Shown here one piece after another: positions 44,123 through 53,404 of a stretch of DNA of 64,000 bases; position 1 is the stretch's first letter, and every line of letters starts with the position of its first letter. The notes beneath the pieces are model-generated. The model was not told where the DNA came from. It did no database searches and was given only the letters and a program-made list of their open reading frames with translations. A program made the translations under genes and the position numbers. This DNA comes from Chlorogloeopsis sp. ULAP01 (GTDB lineage Bacteria; Cyanobacteriota; Cyanobacteriia; Cyanobacteriales; Nostocaceae): positions 1 to 64,000 of the forward strand of contig NZ_JAUDRH010000026.1 in assembly GCF_030381805.1 (NCBI RefSeq), given 5' to 3'.

Positions 44123-45343
44123 ATGACAAACAATATGACTTCCTCTGATACTTCCATAAGTTTGCCTGTAAATACCAATCCATTAAACTATGCTCAACTC
44201 TCGACAAACCTGTTTGAGCCTACAGTTAATTCAAATTCTGATTTCAGCTTTAGAAGCTCATTGTCATTAACCCAAAATGAACAGCAAAACGCGATCGCAG
44301 CAAAAAATGTCAACCCTAATCCCATATTCAGTAATGCGGCGCTTGTTGCTGATTTTAATGGCGATGGTAAAGCTGACAAATTTTGGCGTAACCAACAAAC
44401 AGGTGAAACTGCTATTTGGTTAATGGATGGAACAACCCCGATTGGGGCTTTGCTGCCTCAAGTGGATGCAGCTTGGGATTTTGCCTATGCCGATTTCAAC
44501 CGTGATGGTAAAACAGATATCTTCTGGCGCAATAGAAATAATGGTGAAACTGGCATCTGGTTAATGGATGGTTTAAATATTGCTTCTGCGGTTAATTTAC
44601 AAACCATAAATCCTGCATGGAACTTTGCGATCGCAGATTTTAATGGAGATGGCAGGAGTGATGTTTTTTGGCACAACACTCAAACTGGTGAAAATGCCAC
44701 TTGGTTGATGGATGGTACAAATATTACGACTGCGGCTTTTCTACCGAGAACTGACTCACCTTGGAATTTTAATGTTGTCGATTTTAACGGTGATGGCAAA
44801 AATGACATCTTTTGGCGGAATCAAATTACAGGTGAAAATCTAATTTGGTTTATGGATGGTACGAATAGATCAGAGTATGCTCTGACAAAAATGGAGGGAT
44901 CTTGGGATTTAACTGTTGGTGATTTCAATGGTGATGGCAGAACAGATTTACTCTGGCATAATAACCAAACGGATGAAAATACTGTTTGGTTAATGAATGG
45001 TATCTTTATCAGTGCAGGTTCTTTACCCAAACTGGATTCTTCATGGAAATCTTCTGTTGGGGATTTTAATGGAGATGGCAGAACAGATATTTTTTGGCAC
45101 AATGAGACAACTGGTGAAAACACCGCTTGGTTGATGGATGGTACATCTATTGGTACAGAAGCTTTCCTACCTCCAACTAATTCATCGTGGAAAGCTAGTA
45201 TTGGTGATGTTGATAACGATGGCAAGTCAGATATCTTCTGGCGTGACGAACAAACTGGCGAGAACACTATTTGGTTAATGAATGGTACCATTGCCAATGC
45301 CGTTCCTGTAGAACAAGTTCCCCTTGAGTGGCAGGCTTATTAG
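44123..45343 (+). CDS. FG-GAP/VCBS repeat protein, seven repeats (tandem paralogue)
   Basis: A 406-residue protein with the same architecture as the gene at 42312: Ser/Asn-rich N-terminus (about 70 residues), then seven units of consensus DFNGDGKTDIFWRN-xxTGENxIWLMDGT. The motifs are even cleaner here (DFNGDGRSDVFWHN, DFNGDGRTDLLWHN, DVDNDGKSDIFWRD). A seven-bladed calcium-binding propeller is inferred. No signal peptide. Start is the ATG at 44123 or the ATG at 44135; an overlapping short frame begins at 44113 with a better-spaced ribosome site, which may mean translational coupling or a start mis-assignment. Probably a tandem duplicate. Confidence 0.87.
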   Translation: MTNNMTSSDTSISLPVNTNPLNYAQLSTNLFEPTVNSNSDFSFRSSLSLTQNEQQNAIAAKNVNPNPIFSNAALVADFNGDGKADKFWRNQQTGETAIWLMDGTTPIGALLPQVDAAWDFAYADFNRDGKTDIFWRNRNNGETGIWLMDGLNIASAVNLQTINPAWNFAIADFNGDGRSDVFWHNTQTGENATWLMDGTNITTAAFLPRTDSPWNFNVVDFNGDGKNDIFWRNQITGENLIWFMDGTNRSEYALTKMEGSWDLTVGDFNGDGRTDLLWHNNQTDENTVWLMNGIFISAGSLPKLDSSWKSSVGDFNGDGRTDIFWHNETTGENTAWLMDGTSIGTEAFLPPTNSSWKASIGDVDNDGKSDIFWRDEQTGENTIWLMNGTIANAVPVEQVPLEWQAY

Positions 45344-45496
45344 AAGTTTGTGGTTATGGTAATCAAATTGTGTACTGTTGAAGTTTAATCGTGATTCAAA
45401 TTTTCAGGCAAGATTTCAGAAGGCTGATGGGGCGAACAAGAATTCGCTCCTTACCAAAACTTAATAACTTAATTACCAATTGTGCTAGGAACATTT

Positions 45497-46132
45497 TTAT
45501 TTGCGGAGCAAGAAGCGATCGCTCAAATAATAATGCCATAACAAACGCGTAGCTATCGCTCTCCAAGGTCGCCAGTTCTCGGCGATAAGTTCTATTTCTC
45601 TTGGTGAAGGGCGATTTTCTAAGCGTTTTACTTTCTGTATTGCCAGCGCTAATCCTAAATCTCCTTTTGGTAAACTATCCGCTCGCCGCAATGCCATCAG
45701 TAAATATATATCAACTGTCCAGTCTCCAATACCTTTGATCTTTTTGAGAACAGAACGTACATCCTCATCATTCATCTGATTGAGGCTATCTAAATCAAGC
45801 TGTCCTGTAATGATAGATTGTGATAGTAGGCGTCCATAAAGAGCTTTTTGCCTGCTAAAACCGATTTTTTTAATTTGAACATCATCTAGAGTCAGAAATC
45901 CTTCTGGAGTAATTGGTGATATGGTTTCCTGCAAACGCTCAAAAACTGCTTTAGCTGACGCGAGAGAAACCTGTTGTTCTAGGATAATTTGAATTAGTGT
46001 GGCAAAGCCTGGCTCACGCACCCAAAAAGGTGGTAAACCAAAAGACTTGAGAATCTCTGCTAGGTCTAAATCGCTGGAAGTAATAACTTTTAAACCATGA
46101 GCAAAGTTATTCTGAGTTAATATTTCTGACAC
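45497..46132 (-). CDS. AlkA-like DNA-3-methyladenine glycosylase
   Basis: A 211-residue DNA base-excision enzyme of the HhH-GPD superfamily. The N-terminal ATLIQIILEQQVSLASAKAVFERL (about residue 43) is the usual start of the helical domain. The hairpin plus catalytic region is KKIKGIGDWTVDIYLLMALRRADSLPKGDLGL (about 130-162), where the Asp of the LPKGD segment is the catalytic acid. ENWRPWRAIATRLLWHYYL is the closing helix. No Fe-S cluster Cys set, in line with AlkA/MAG rather than EndoIII/MutY. Full length for the short bacterial type. Confidence 0.9.
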   Translation of the reverse strand: MSEILTQNNFAHGLKVITSSDLDLAEILKSFGLPPFWVREPGFATLIQIILEQQVSLASAKAVFERLQETISPITPEGFLTLDDVQIKKIGFSRQKALYGRLLSQSIITGQLDLDSLNQMNDEDVRSVLKKIKGIGDWTVDIYLLMALRRADSLPKGDLGLALAIQKVKRLENRPSPREIELIAENWRPWRAIATRLLWHYYLSDRFLLRK

Positions 46133-46320
46133 TATCTAAATTTATAAATATATGCACAAGATGCAGTGTAGCCTACTGCTGATATGCTAACACGTTAACT
46201 ATCTTTAGAAAGAGAAATTTTTTTGAAGCAAATACTAACAACCAAAAATTTGCAAAAAATTAGAAAAAATCTGTAATTAGCACCTTTCAAGCAAATTTAT
46301 ATAAAAGATGTCATAAGAAA

Positions 46321-46344
46321 GCCAGTGTGGAGAACAACACTGGC
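46321..46344 (-). terminator. Hairpin terminator, copy 1
   Basis: GCCAGTGT/ACACTGGC stem; on the minus strand followed by TTTCTTATG. About 90 bases downstream of the small ORF stop at 46434. Its counterpart is at 49955-49979. Confidence 0.6.
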
Positions 46345-46390
46345 ACAAGTGGATTCGATAGCTCAACATGGGTTTGCTGAACTAAAACTA

Positions 46391-46442
46391 AGATTTCCAG
46401 AAAATTATATTTTGATAAAGTTATATACAACTTTTATGCAAC
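46391..46442. repeat. Direct repeat, copy A
   Basis: 52 bp that align without gaps to 50011-50062; the last 27 bases (TAAAGTTATATACAACTTTTATGCAAC) are identical. On the minus strand it covers the stop codon of the small ORF and the 3' UTR. With copy B it brackets the broken locus. Confidence 0.85.
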
Positions 46443-46571
46443 ACTAGAAAACTTATCATTGGTGCTGATTTGATTATCCAAGCTGCTAAATGGCTCGACA
46501 ACCTTATTCACCATATCAATAATGTTTTCTTCTTGAGAAACATCATCTTGAACTAGTAGGATAGTGATCAT
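46434..46571 (-). CDS. Candidate small protein (45 aa)
   Basis: An acidic frame starting MITILLVQDDVSQEENIIDM and ending STNDKFSSVA, 45 residues, ATG at 46571, TAA at 46436-46434. The stop codon lies inside a direct-repeat unit shared with 50011-50062, and a hairpin terminator follows. No Gly-Gly leader cleavage site and no clear ribosome site, so I keep confidence low. It could be a regulator-like or toxin-like micro-protein or a spurious frame. Confidence 0.3.
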   Translation of the reverse strand: MITILLVQDDVSQEENIIDMVNKVVEPFSSLDNQISTNDKFSSVA

Positions 46572-46808
46572 GTAAGATCAGGCATATGTAAGCCTTGTTT
46601 AAAAGTTTTGGAATAGCGTATTAATAAGTGATTTTAATCCAAAATCTGAAATCCAAAATCCAAAATTGATATGAGCACTGATATCAATTGAAGGAATTAT
46701 AGCGTTAACACTTGCTAAACTAAAATTCAGAGCAAGGCTGCTGGCTTCTGCTTTTAGTCATTCGCGCTTAGGTGCGATTCAGATTGGTAAGCGTTCACTC
46801 CATTTGCC

Positions 46809-49790
46809 ATGAATGAAACCGCCCTCGACCGATTTTGGGAGCTATTGGGATGGGTTCTTGCTCTTAACTCTGAAGCAATTGAGCACATAAACACTCTGCC
46901 TGATGGCTCAATAGTAGCATTAGTTGTTGTTCTGGCTGCGAGTCTATCCCAAGTCCTTGCTCAGAGCGTAATTCTATTCGTCAACCGTGTCACACCAATT
47001 CGCTTTGTTTTCACCCTACTGATTGGAGCTGTCTTGTTTGCATCTGGCTACTTGTTCCTGGTTTTGAGTACCTGGCTGATTAGCTTTGCTCCATTTACAG
47101 TTGCAGCTCCTTTTGATGTAGTGGCTCGCACTTTAGGATTTAGCTACGCACCGCTCATTTTTAGCATTTTCGGGGCAATGCCTTACTTGGGTGAACCGAT
47201 CCTATCTGTTTTATCGCTGTGGCAATTACTGGCGATGGTTGTAAGCTTTGCTGCTGTCAGCGATACTAGTTTGTGGCAGGCATTTGGAACTGTAGCGTTG
47301 GGATGGTTGACGCTCTGGACAATTCAACGCACTATTGGACAGCCCATTGCCCAGTTCGGTCATTGGATTGCTTGTCAGGTAGCAGGTGTAGAGCTAGTTA
47401 CCAAGCGCAAACGGTTTTCAGCTATTTTGCAAAGAAGATTACGTTCATTTGCCACAAATTTAACAACGGTTAACATACCAAAGACAAAAAATGCTGTTAC
47501 GTCTCCCCAAGTGGAAGAGGAAATAACAGGAGCCGAACAAATCGCTCGTGTAAAGGTGCGATCGCCTATTCCTGTCTCAAGTTCCCAAAGCAATGCAGCA
47601 TTCACTGCTCAGACTGGTGCAACAGACAAAAACCCTCGTTTTCAACTCAGTAAAATCGTTAAACAATTACCCGGCATACTTGCCCTAATTGGTGTAACTT
47701 TTGCTGCACTCATCCTCCTTTCACCAATTCGCTACTGGTGGTTTGCCTGGTATGAAAATTTAGGCGGTATTTTTAAACTAGCCTTTAATCTGGTGTGGAT
47801 TGGTATTATTGCTTTTGTAGCCGCTGCACTCTTAGCTCCCTTGGAAGCCCTCGGCTGGTGGGCAGGCTGGTATGGCGAGCAAGTAGACACCACGCCCCCA
47901 GCAACAGCCCAGTTACAACCTATCCCACAAAAACAAGCGATTACACGCTACGTAATTTATCTCGACGGTATCGGTCAGTCCACATTTGAGTATCTGCCAG
48001 ATGCTCAAGAGTTTCTAGACTCTTTGGCATCAGTCTTACCAAAGGACATGGTGCTAATTAAAGGAATTAAATAACCCACTAACAGGAAACCGTCCCTTGG
48101 CATTCTTTTGGCATTTGGCTGACTCATTCAGGCTCAAAAATCCTGCCAGCTTGTTTGGTTATTTAGTCAACATTTGCAACGTCTTGGTCGTGGCGGTTTC
48201 TGCTGACAAACGCTATGGGCCAATTTACAACCTGGGGATTGCCCAGGTAATGTATCAAGCCTTGATTAGATATGGTTACCAACTCAACAGGGCAACGTTC
48301 ATCCGACTCGGATTAATCACTGGCGACTTGTCAATCCCTTGGAATCGCTAGCAAGTTCGCATCCTGAAGATGACGTGATGGTAATGTTGCAAGAACCACC
48401 TGTTGTGCGCCCCGATACTACACAGAGTTCGCTACAACTGAATAAATCCTCGCATGGTGAAAGCGGCTCTCAGGCACCACACATCTTGTACATCTCTCAC
48501 GAGCCTGTGCAAATTACGGGACTTTACTACGGACTAGTAAAATTCGTTCAGCCAATTGAGCCTGAAAGTGACTTGTTTCGTGTAGTTCACTTCAATCGGG
48601 CTTCAGAGTAATTTGATGGGGCAGATGAAATTGTGAGAATGCCTCCTGTGGTAACTGATCGCAATCATACTTATCCATCAACCAGTAAAGATATTGAAAA
48701 ATATACTCTGAACGAAAGTGGATGGTACATCTATGGTGCTTGGGATGAGTCAGGACTGTTTGTTGTGCAGGCTCTAGCTCCCCGTGTCCTGTTACAGGTC
48801 AAACCAGAGCGCGTGGTTGTCGGCAAAAAGTCAGTCAAAAAGTATCTGAAAAAAGAGTCTTGGGGTAATCTGGCTGCCCAGAAAGGTAAAATTAGCTCTG
48901 TTGTGCTGGGTTGGGGGACAACTGAAAAAAGAAGTGCAACTGCTTGGCGCGAAGGTAAACGGGCTTTGTTAATTCATGTCTATGGTGGGATTGGTGGCAA
49001 TAAAACCGAATCAACTGCAAAAGGCCCACTCTACTTCGGTCACTTTGCTTACGGCATTGCCCAGGTAGTGCGGGAACCGTTAACCGATGAATTACGGTTT
49101 GAGATTGTTTATCACCAAATTTACACGCATAATACTGATGGACTGATTTCAGGTAGCCTGCATTGGTCTCGTTACATGGGCGATCGCTTCTTTGGATGGT
49201 TGGGATTACGCCCTGTTGCCGATACCATAGTCGCACTCGATGGGTTTACTGGTGATTATGAAACAGAGAATGGTCAAAAGCGATCGCCTCTGGATCAGGT
49301 GGTTTACCAGTTAGAAATAATGGCTGCTCGCTATCGCATTGGCGATGGGACAGGAGGCACTTTTGTAGGGCCTGCAAACTGTACCCAGGATGCCAATCAA
49401 GCCTTATACGCTGCACTCAGGCAAATAGCTAAAGCGATTCGTTCTCACCCAAACATCGAGGAGTGGAAAAAACAGCATCCCTCACAGTTGCATAGATTAG
49501 AGCAGCTAGAAAGTTTAGGTCTCGATTTGAGACGTCTATTGTTACCTTGGGGAACGGCACGAGCAGACTGGAAAAATCAGGCTGAGGTATTAGGTAGCAC
49601 CCTAGAAGATGATCCGGTGCAAAACTTAATCCGCAGCTTGCTAAGTTGGCGTACTATCTTACCTCACCTGACTAGTGATGAGGTGACGCAAGCATTTCTC
49701 AAACAAGGTGGTGAGGCATGGGTGTTGCGAACTAATCAGGTTGGTGGTTTCGATCCTGATATTGAACCTGTTGCTCCAATGACGCTTTAA
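46809..49790 (+). pseudogene. Broken large membrane-protein locus (CAAX/Abi- or hydrolase-like)
   Basis: The locus reads as pieces in changing frames. The first piece (46809-48074, 421 aa) has six or more membrane helices and ends IYLDGIGQSTFEYLPDAQEFLDSL. A frame change follows near 48070 (NNPLTGNRPLAFFWHLADSF), then another near 48282 (TQQGNVHPTRINHWRLVNPLES). An in-frame TAA at 48609 splits RVVHFNRASE from FDGADEIVRMPP. The last piece (to 49790) is soluble and ends with a helical GG-containing part (FVGPANCTQDANQALYAAL). At least three lesions mean it is not functional as one protein. It may be one fused gene or two neighbouring genes joined by deletion; I recall similar cyanobacterial proteins annotated as predicted Abi/CAAX proteases. 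Confidence 0.7.
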
Positions 49791-49954
49791 CACTCCTCCA
49801 AAAGTTGATTTATTCTAAAAGCGAAACATATCTTTTTGTAGAGATGTGTCATGGCAGCGTCTGTACATGATTTATATATATCGTGATTAATGGGTTTGTT
49901 TTCTTGATTCATGCCAGAGGTCTATTGTTGAAGGGAAGGTATAAAAAGAAAAAC

Positions 49955-49979
49955 CGCCAGGGCAATATATACACTGGCG
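49955..49979 (-). terminator. Hairpin terminator, copy 2
   Basis: CGCCAG/CTGGCG stem; read on the minus strand it is followed by GTTTTTCTTTTT, a strong T-run. Downstream of the 50098-50307 gene. Counterpart of 46321-46344. Confidence 0.75.
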
Positions 49980-50010
49980 AAAGGTAAGCATATCAATGAG
50001 GTTAAAAATA

Positions 50011-50062
50011 AGAATTCCAGAAAACTAACAACTTGTAAAGTTATATACAACTTTTATGCAAC
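50011..50062. repeat. Direct repeat, copy B
   Basis: Aligns to 46391-46442; the 27 bases ending ACTTTTATGCAAC are identical. It stands in the 3' UTR of the small gene at 50098. Confidence 0.85.
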
Positions 50063-50097
50063 CTTCAACACTGTGCGCACTAATTGTTAGCAAGGTC

Positions 50098-50307
50098 TTA
50101 GCTATATCCAGTTACAGGCTGGGAAATAGAAACTTCTGACTCTCGCAGCAGCAATTTATTTCCTTTATCATCTCTGCAAACTAAAAATATGCCTAAGCTG
50201 TGTCCATTACTAGTACCGCGAACGATAACCCACTTGCCATACTGCGGCATCTTGGGTTCACTCACATAAACTTTTTGCCCAATCCTATAAACAAGTTCTT
50301 TTTGCAT
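50098..50307 (-). CDS. Small hypothetical protein (69 aa)
   Basis: A 69-residue soluble protein: MQKELVYRIGQKVYVSEPKM, then WVIVRGTSNGHSLGIFLVCRDDKGNKLLLRE. It looks like a small SH3-like or KOW-like beta-barrel. I recognise no family. Its 3' UTR holds the direct repeat and the terminator at 49955. Start ATG 50307; an upstream ribosome site is not obvious. Accessory small protein of unknown role. Confidence 0.55.
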   Translation of the reverse strand: MQKELVYRIGQKVYVSEPKMPQYGKWVIVRGTSNGHSLGIFLVCRDDKGNKLLLRESEVSISQPVTGYS

Positions 50308-51042
50308 AGTTCAATTGTACTATATTTAGTACATTAGTATGCTATGTACAAAAAACTAAAATTTTTGAATGGTGCTTATACCAATGCGTGGATTTTGGAG
50401 TCAGTACGCCCTTGCGGATTAAGCGCGTTGAGTGCAAGTGGCGTGATTTTGGATTAAAAACATTGATTAATAGGCTAGTCCAAAATTTTGAAACAAGACT
50501 CCCGCGTGCCAATTTGGTATTAGACGTGGAATAGCTTACCCAGAAGTATCCAGGTGATAGTGTTAGATCTGCCTACTTCAAGAATCCCTACGCGTTTATG
50601 GCGCGCAAGTCTTTTATGCATATACGGATAGATGAAGTTAGATACCCAAATTAGAAACCTTACTTGTTAGTCTGTATCTGTCTATAATCGTGAATTTTAG
50701 AAAAGTTGAGGTAATAACATTAGTAAAAAATATAGTAATAGGAGCTTTTAAACTAAACATAACCTAAATAAAAATATAAAAAATAAGAGATTTATAAGTA
50801 AAAAATAAGAAAAATGTCAAAATAACTTGAAATAAAATTTTCATACACAAACTTTCAGCACTCCACCCAAGAAATAATTGTTTATCTACCTTGAGACATA
50901 TTTTAAAAATCAGCAAAAGCAAATATGTTGTTACTAACATACTTTTGCTCTCAGCACTAATGTATTTTCATAAAGTTTGTGTTGACTTGATAGATTAGTG
51001 TTAGAGACTGTTTGCTGACAAGAAATTCTTTGAATATTCATC
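50308..51042. other. AT-rich intergenic region
   Basis: About 735 bases, strongly AT-rich, upstream of two orphan genes. No convincing frame, RNA gene or complete repeat; only short unique stretches of mixed composition around 50390-50630. Confidence 0.45.
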
Positions 51043-51699
51043 ATGATTACATCTACCAACTACCAATTTTTTTGTGTAGATTTTTGGCTACCTGATGATT
51101 ATAAAACAGATAAAAACGGCGAGAGTTTTGTATTTGCTTCTAATGGAGTAGATTTGAGTATTGCAGGCTTTTCTTTAATTAATTATTGTTTTTATCAAGA
51201 AGAAAGTCAGATATGGAATAAATATGAAACTATATTAAAAAGTCTGGCTTTTCCTTTATATATATATGGAGAACAAATTGATTTTTTGTCAAAAAAAACA
51301 GCATTTTTATTACTAAACGAAATCTCCAATAAGTATTCTTGGGAGCTTACTTGTTGGTTACAAAACTATATTTATCCCTCTTGGGAAACTTATGGGAGAA
51401 TAGATACACCTTGTGTTACTTGCTCTTCTATTCTCTTTAAAAAAGATAATAGTCTGAAAAACAGGATGACACATAAAGATGATTTTTTGTACACATATAG
51501 TAATTATCATGGTGAAGTCAAGCCAGAAAATTTAAAATTCAACGCCTTTTTGCAGAAATTTTCCCAGCGAATTAGTTATATTTGTGCTTTAGAAACCAAC
51601 GGCAAAATAAATTCTGAGGTGGCATACCAACAAATAGAGGAACTGTGGAAACAATTAGAGTGCTTAAAAGAAGATTTGGGAATTGAAACTTTGCACTAA
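51043..51699 (+). CDS. Orphan hypothetical protein (218 aa)
   Basis: An acidic/aromatic protein of 218 residues, AT-rich codons, no family recognised. N-terminus MITSTNYQFFCVDFWLPDDY is unlike a signal peptide. Several Cys (YCFYQEE, CVTCSS) and many Tyr/Trp residues (WELTCWLQNYIYPSWETYG). The end is helical (EVAYQQIEELWKQLECLKEDLG). Followed 26 bases later by a second small orphan gene, so the two probably form an operon. Composition differs from the core genes, suggesting transfer. Confidence 0.6.
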   Translation: MITSTNYQFFCVDFWLPDDYKTDKNGESFVFASNGVDLSIAGFSLINYCFYQEESQIWNKYETILKSLAFPLYIYGEQIDFLSKKTAFLLLNEISNKYSWELTCWLQNYIYPSWETYGRIDTPCVTCSSILFKKDNSLKNRMTHKDDFLYTYSNYHGEVKPENLKFNAFLQKFSQRISYICALETNGKINSEVAYQQIEELWKQLECLKEDLGIETLH

Positions 51700-51725
51700 C
51701 TGTCACCACTACAGTGAGAACTAAA

Positions 51726-52190
51726 ATGACACCAGAAAAAGAAATTCGAGTTAAAATTGCGCAAAACATTATCGAACAATGTGAAATACTGTTTAGTGCT
51801 CAAGCATGGAAGTTTTTTCAAAACCTAGGTAGAGGCTATCTTTATCTACACAAAGTTGTAAATATCCAGCATTCCGGTGGCAACAACTTTTCAATTACTG
51901 AAGGAGTATCACATTTGGGGAACTCAGTTCACTACGTCGCCAAAGGTAGTGAAGCATGGAACATGGCAAAACTTTCACAGGCTGCTAAACAGCAACCAAT
52001 AGAATACGCACAATTTTTTACCTTAATTGATAACTACAATCCAGACAATGAATATGTGGTGATTGTGGGTTTCAATTATGGTTCTGATGCTACAGAATAT
52101 TGGTTTTTGAGAAAACCAGAGGTGCCTCCACAGCAAGCTTTTAGTCTTGTACGGGGACGTCCTCTGGAATTTGGGGTTGAATTGTTTTAA
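51726..52190 (+). CDS. Orphan hypothetical protein (154 aa)
   Basis: A soluble protein of about 154 residues; a GTG at 51714 would add four residues. Start MTPEKEIRVKIAQNIIEQCEILFSAQAW (helical), later beta-rich (SITEGVSHLGNSVHYVAKGSEAWNMAKL, FTLIDNYNPDNEYVVIVGFNYGSDA). I recognise no family. Small protein after a second orphan gene in a putative two-gene operon: an immunity- or chaperone-like partner is possible but unproven. Confidence 0.6.
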   Translation: MTPEKEIRVKIAQNIIEQCEILFSAQAWKFFQNLGRGYLYLHKVVNIQHSGGNNFSITEGVSHLGNSVHYVAKGSEAWNMAKLSQAAKQQPIEYAQFFTLIDNYNPDNEYVVIVGFNYGSDATEYWFLRKPEVPPQQAFSLVRGRPLEFGVELF

Positions 52191-52232
52191 CAGTGGAACG
52201 AGCTTGGTTTGTAAAAAGACGAAGAATTAGCC

Positions 52233-53342
52233 CTAAGTCCAATAAAGCAATTTAGCATTACTGAAGTGCTGTTCAATTTCAGCTTCAAAAAAGCGGCGTA
52301 GCATCTTCATAGTATTAGCATCATATACATACTTTGTGCCGCCAAACTTGTTTCGCTTGATGCTACGCTTTGACTCATCCATATCTAGCTTTGATTGCGG
52401 ATACCAGGTTTGCAACACCTCTTTTGAGCCAGGTGTGAATCGATGTGAGATTAACTCAAAAGTAAGATCGCACTCAAAATTTAACGTCTCGCTAATTTGG
52501 TTAAACAAACGGCTATAGTGCATTTGCCAATCATCTATGGGCATAATTGGCGCGATGACTATTCCCACCGGATATCCACCACCACCACGCTTTCGTGGTA
52601 AAGCTAATTGTCGCAACGCACTCAGTCTGGCTGCCACCGACGCAGTACCGCCTTCAAACCTGTTGGCAATAGGTGCAGCATTTATACTCATTCGACAACG
52701 GGTATGGCCATTGTGCGGCAAATCGAGTAAATCATTTATGGCATCAAACTTCGACACCCAGCGTAGATGAGCTTCTTGACGATTACCAAAGTAGCGAATA
52801 CACTCACCTAGACTTCCGGTTAAATGCTCAATACCGAGTGGATCGGTATAGCAGCTAACCTCAAATGTCGTTGTCTGGCTTGGTCGTTCGTATGCTGCTA
52901 AGTTCTCTAATATCTGCGGTAAGTTGGCAAAGACACGAATCACAGGTGGCCCCGACAAACTACCAGCTAGGTAGCAGTATTGACAATGTCCTGGACATCC
53001 TTCAGCAATGTGAAACTGCCAATCCGCAGAAGGTGGAATGGGGCTGAGTTTAAAGTGGCTGGGTGGTGCAGTGACGACGGCAAGGGTGCGCTTGGCAATA
53101 TTGTAGGTATCGCGATCGCCTTCACCACGTAAACCAGTCAGGCGATTTCGCGATAGCTCTTCAATGGGTAAATTGAGGGACTGTACGCGCTCTAATATTT
53201 TTTGACCGTAAGGCTCTGCCAAAGCGGCTTTTGTAAATATAACGCGCTCTGGCATCCATAAACGAGGCTTAGATGCTTCTAGCTTTAACGAATCTTTATT
53301 GTCTGTATGAGAAGAAGTCTTTGCCGTAGGCATCAGGTGCAT
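52233..53342 (-). CDS. Spore photoproduct lyase-like radical SAM protein
   Basis: A 369-residue radical SAM enzyme of the SPL (SplB/SplG) family. The Fe-S motif is CPGHCQYCYLAGSLSGPP (C-x3-C-x2-C, residue about 115). A second family block, FEVSCYTDPLGIEHLTGSL, has a Cys that by eye corresponds to the hydrogen-donor Cys141 of Bacillus SPL. The C-terminus is rich in basic residues (KRSIKRNKFGGTKYVYD) and ends in an amphipathic helix. True SPL repairs spore DNA photoproducts in Firmicutes; cyanobacteria have no endospores, so the role here is open (akinetes/desiccation, or a different base). Single gene. Confidence 0.88.
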   Translation of the reverse strand: MHLMPTAKTSSHTDNKDSLKLEASKPRLWMPERVIFTKAALAEPYGQKILERVQSLNLPIEELSRNRLTGLRGEGDRDTYNIAKRTLAVVTAPPSHFKLSPIPPSADWQFHIAEGCPGHCQYCYLAGSLSGPPVIRVFANLPQILENLAAYERPSQTTTFEVSCYTDPLGIEHLTGSLGECIRYFGNRQEAHLRWVSKFDAINDLLDLPHNGHTRCRMSINAAPIANRFEGGTASVAARLSALRQLALPRKRGGGGYPVGIVIAPIMPIDDWQMHYSRLFNQISETLNFECDLTFELISHRFTPGSKEVLQTWYPQSKLDMDESKRSIKRNKFGGTKYVYDANTMKMLRRFFEAEIEQHFSNAKLLYWT

Positions 53343-53404
53343 ACTATTCAGATTCAGCGTGTTTATCTTGCTAAGTTTTTACTTGTTTGCAGGCAATTCA
53401 CAGG

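Larger units (their letters stand above)
46133..46808. other. Intergenic region with small ORF and duplicated 3' module
   Basis: About 675 bases. It holds a candidate small peptide gene on the minus strand (46434-46571), the first copy of a direct repeat with terminator (46321-46442) and the upstream region of the broken 46809 gene. Confidence 0.5.
49791..50097. other. Intergenic region with duplicated 3' module, copy 2
   Basis: About 307 bases between the broken locus and the small minus-strand gene at 50098. Holds the terminator 49955-49979 and direct repeat copy B (50011-50062). Confidence 0.5.
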
